This document shows positions 63,170 through 64,000 of a stretch of DNA of 64,000 bases, in pieces. The DNA lies in assembly GCF_000807925.1 (NCBI RefSeq), contig NZ_JRVC01000004.1:1-64000 (forward strand), read 5' to 3'. Origin of the DNA: Novosphingobium subterraneum. Its GTDB lineage: Bacteria > Pseudomonadota > Alphaproteobacteria > Sphingomonadales > Sphingomonadaceae. The stretch's first letter is position 1. Each line of letters begins with the position of its first letter. The notes under the pieces were generated by a model. It was given only the letters and a program-made list of their open reading frames with translations, was not told where the DNA came from and made no database searches. A program made the position numbers and the translations under genes.

Positions 63170-64000
63170 ATGTCGGAAATTCGCTGGTTTGGTCATGCCG
63201 CAGTCGCAGTGCTGGCTGCCGGATTGGCGGCATGCGGAGGGGGCGGCAGCGTCTCGAGCACGCCTGCGCCTGCGCCGGCACCTACGCCCACGCCGACGCC
63301 GACGCCAGTTCCGACGCCTACACCCACTCCTACTCCAGTCAATTTCGATACGGCGGAATATCGCCGGTCGGATGGGCCTTCGCTGCACGGCGCGATCACG
63401 GCCTGGCAGGCGGGAGCGAGCGGGGCGGGGACAACGATTGCGATCGTCGATTCCGGCATCAATACGTCCAATGCCGAGTTTGCCGGACGGATCGCTTCAT
63501 CATCGACCGACGTGGTGCAATCGCGCGGGTTGAACAATGCTGATGACGACCACGGCACGCAGGTTGCCCTGACGGCGGCAGCGGCGCGGAACAATTCCGG
63601 GATCGTCGGGATCGCCTGGGGCGCAACGATCCAGATGCTGCGGGCCGATACGCCGGGTTCGTGCGCTGCGTCGGATGGCTGCACGTTTGCCGACAGCGCA
63701 ATCGCGGCGGGCATCAATGCAGCGGTCTCTGCGGGCGCGAAGGTCATCAATCTTTCGCTGGGCGGCGACCCAGCCAACACGACATTGCGGTCAGCAGTTG
63801 CGAAAGCCGCTTCGGCGGGCGTGGTGGTCGTCGTTTCGGCAGGGAACGATGGCGACAGCACCGATCCGGCGATCGATCCGAACAATCCCGATCCTTTCGC
63901 GCAGTCGCTGCTCCAGGCCGGCGGCGGCAATGTCATCATCGTCGGCTCGGTGAATGCCAGCGGTGCGGCTTCGGCCTTTAGCAACAAGCCGGGAAGCTCG
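63170..64000 (+). CDS. Subtilisin-like (S8) serine protease lipoprotein, 3'-truncated by window edge
   Basis: The reading frame stays open to base 64000. The signal peptide has lipobox LAAC with C22, followed by GGGG and a proline/threonine linker (31-57). The S8 domain follows with catalytic Asp 94 (IAIVDSGIN), His 128 (DDDHGTQVALTAAA), and oxyanion-type VVVSAGNDGD (about residue 220). The catalytic serine region (GTS) would lie past the edge. The start resembles autotransporter S8 proteases of proteobacteria; whether a beta-barrel follows is unknown. Confidence 0.88.
   Translation, partial: MSEIRWFGHAAVAVLAAGLAACGGGGSVSSTPAPAPAPTPTPTPTPVPTPTPTPTPVNFDTAEYRRSDGPSLHGAITAWQAGASGAGTTIAIVDSGINTSNAEFAGRIASSSTDVVQSRGLNNADDDHGTQVALTAAAARNNSGIVGIAWGATIQMLRADTPGSCAASDGCTFADSAIAAGINAAVSAGAKVINLSLGGDPANTTLRSAVAKAASAGVVVVVSAGNDGDSTDPAIDPNNPDPFAQSLLQAGGGNVIIVGSVNASGAASAFSNKPGSS

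Noticed and set aside
63270-63345. CRISPR-like or tandem repeat array
   Set aside because: The short repeated units are codons of a proline/threonine linker, with no spacers.
63193-63987. 264-residue minus-strand ORF opposite the S8 protease
   Set aside because: Its glycine/valine repeats are the complement of the proline/threonine linker; the plus strand holds the catalytic motifs.

Overview
The window is one continuous stretch of high-GC chromosome from an alphaproteobacterium. Several features point to the sphingomonad group, most like Novosphingobium: C4-pathway 5-aminolevulinate synthase, a crtY-crtI-crtB carotenoid operon, carboxy(nor)spermidine-type polyamine genes, TonB-dependent receptors, and a GAAC-N7-GAAC SOS box of the alphaproteobacterial type. 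The genus is inference from gene content and was not tested by search. Genes are tightly packed, mostly as short operons with ATGA, GTGA, TGATG or TTGA overlaps. I see no phage, insertion sequence, plasmid origin, CRISPR array, rRNA or tRNA. Most of the window is ordinary core genome.

Region 1-8.1 kb. On the minus strand lie a uracil-DNA-glycosylase-like protein, a lytic transglycosylase, moaB and a PA0069/SplB-type radical SAM protein that carries its own LexA-type box. Divergent to them is ETF-ubiquinone oxidoreductase, then two tiny membrane ORFs, ispE and an N-formylglutamate amidohydrolase-like gene in an overlapping chain. Region 8.2-15 kb. ilvD, a small lipoprotein, the bifunctional NAD(P)H-hydrate repair enzyme and a TrmA/RlmD-type RNA methyltransferase form a plus-strand operon. 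A tandem pair of MAPEG proteins and a serine/threonine dehydratase-like enzyme follow on the minus strand.

Region 15-20.4 kb is a polyamine block. It holds carboxy(nor)spermidine dehydrogenase, carboxynorspermidine decarboxylase, a NylB-like serine hydrolase and a fold-type III ornithine decarboxylase. Together the three polyamine enzymes would turn ornithine into putrescine and then, with aspartate semialdehyde, into spermidine. Region 20.4-36 kb is mostly housekeeping: nitroreductase, hemA, a membrane-anchored metallo-hydrolase, murI, plsY-dprA, topA, a GT-C membrane glycosyltransferase, lepB-rnc-era-SGNH hydrolase, and pgi. Region 36-45.2 kb holds glutathione reductase, an NAD-dependent epimerase, a Tat-type molybdopterin lipoprotein with its cytochrome b partner, and the carotenoid operon crtY-crtI-LOG-crtB, in which a LOG-family nucleotide hydrolase sits inside overlapping reading frames.

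Region 45.2-52 kb is more accessory. A Baeyer-Villiger-type and an FMO-type flavoprotein monooxygenase face each other, each with a candidate operator upstream, followed by a TonB-dependent siderophore receptor with PepSY membrane protein under an iron-box-like promoter. Region 52-64 kb has thiC behind a TPP riboswitch, then many small proteins: a DUF2726 nuclease-like protein, a glycine-zipper lipoprotein, a basic 44-residue microprotein, DUF188, a cold-shock protein, PhnA-like, GNAT, and an operon of a putative 2H-phosphoesterase-like protein, cupin, DoxX and TauE. The window ends with dapD, a HAD phosphatase and a subtilisin-like lipoprotein cut by the window edge. The observations most worth following up are the LexA box before the radical SAM gene, the LOG gene inside the crt operon, the 2H-like protein, and the short unannotated proteins.
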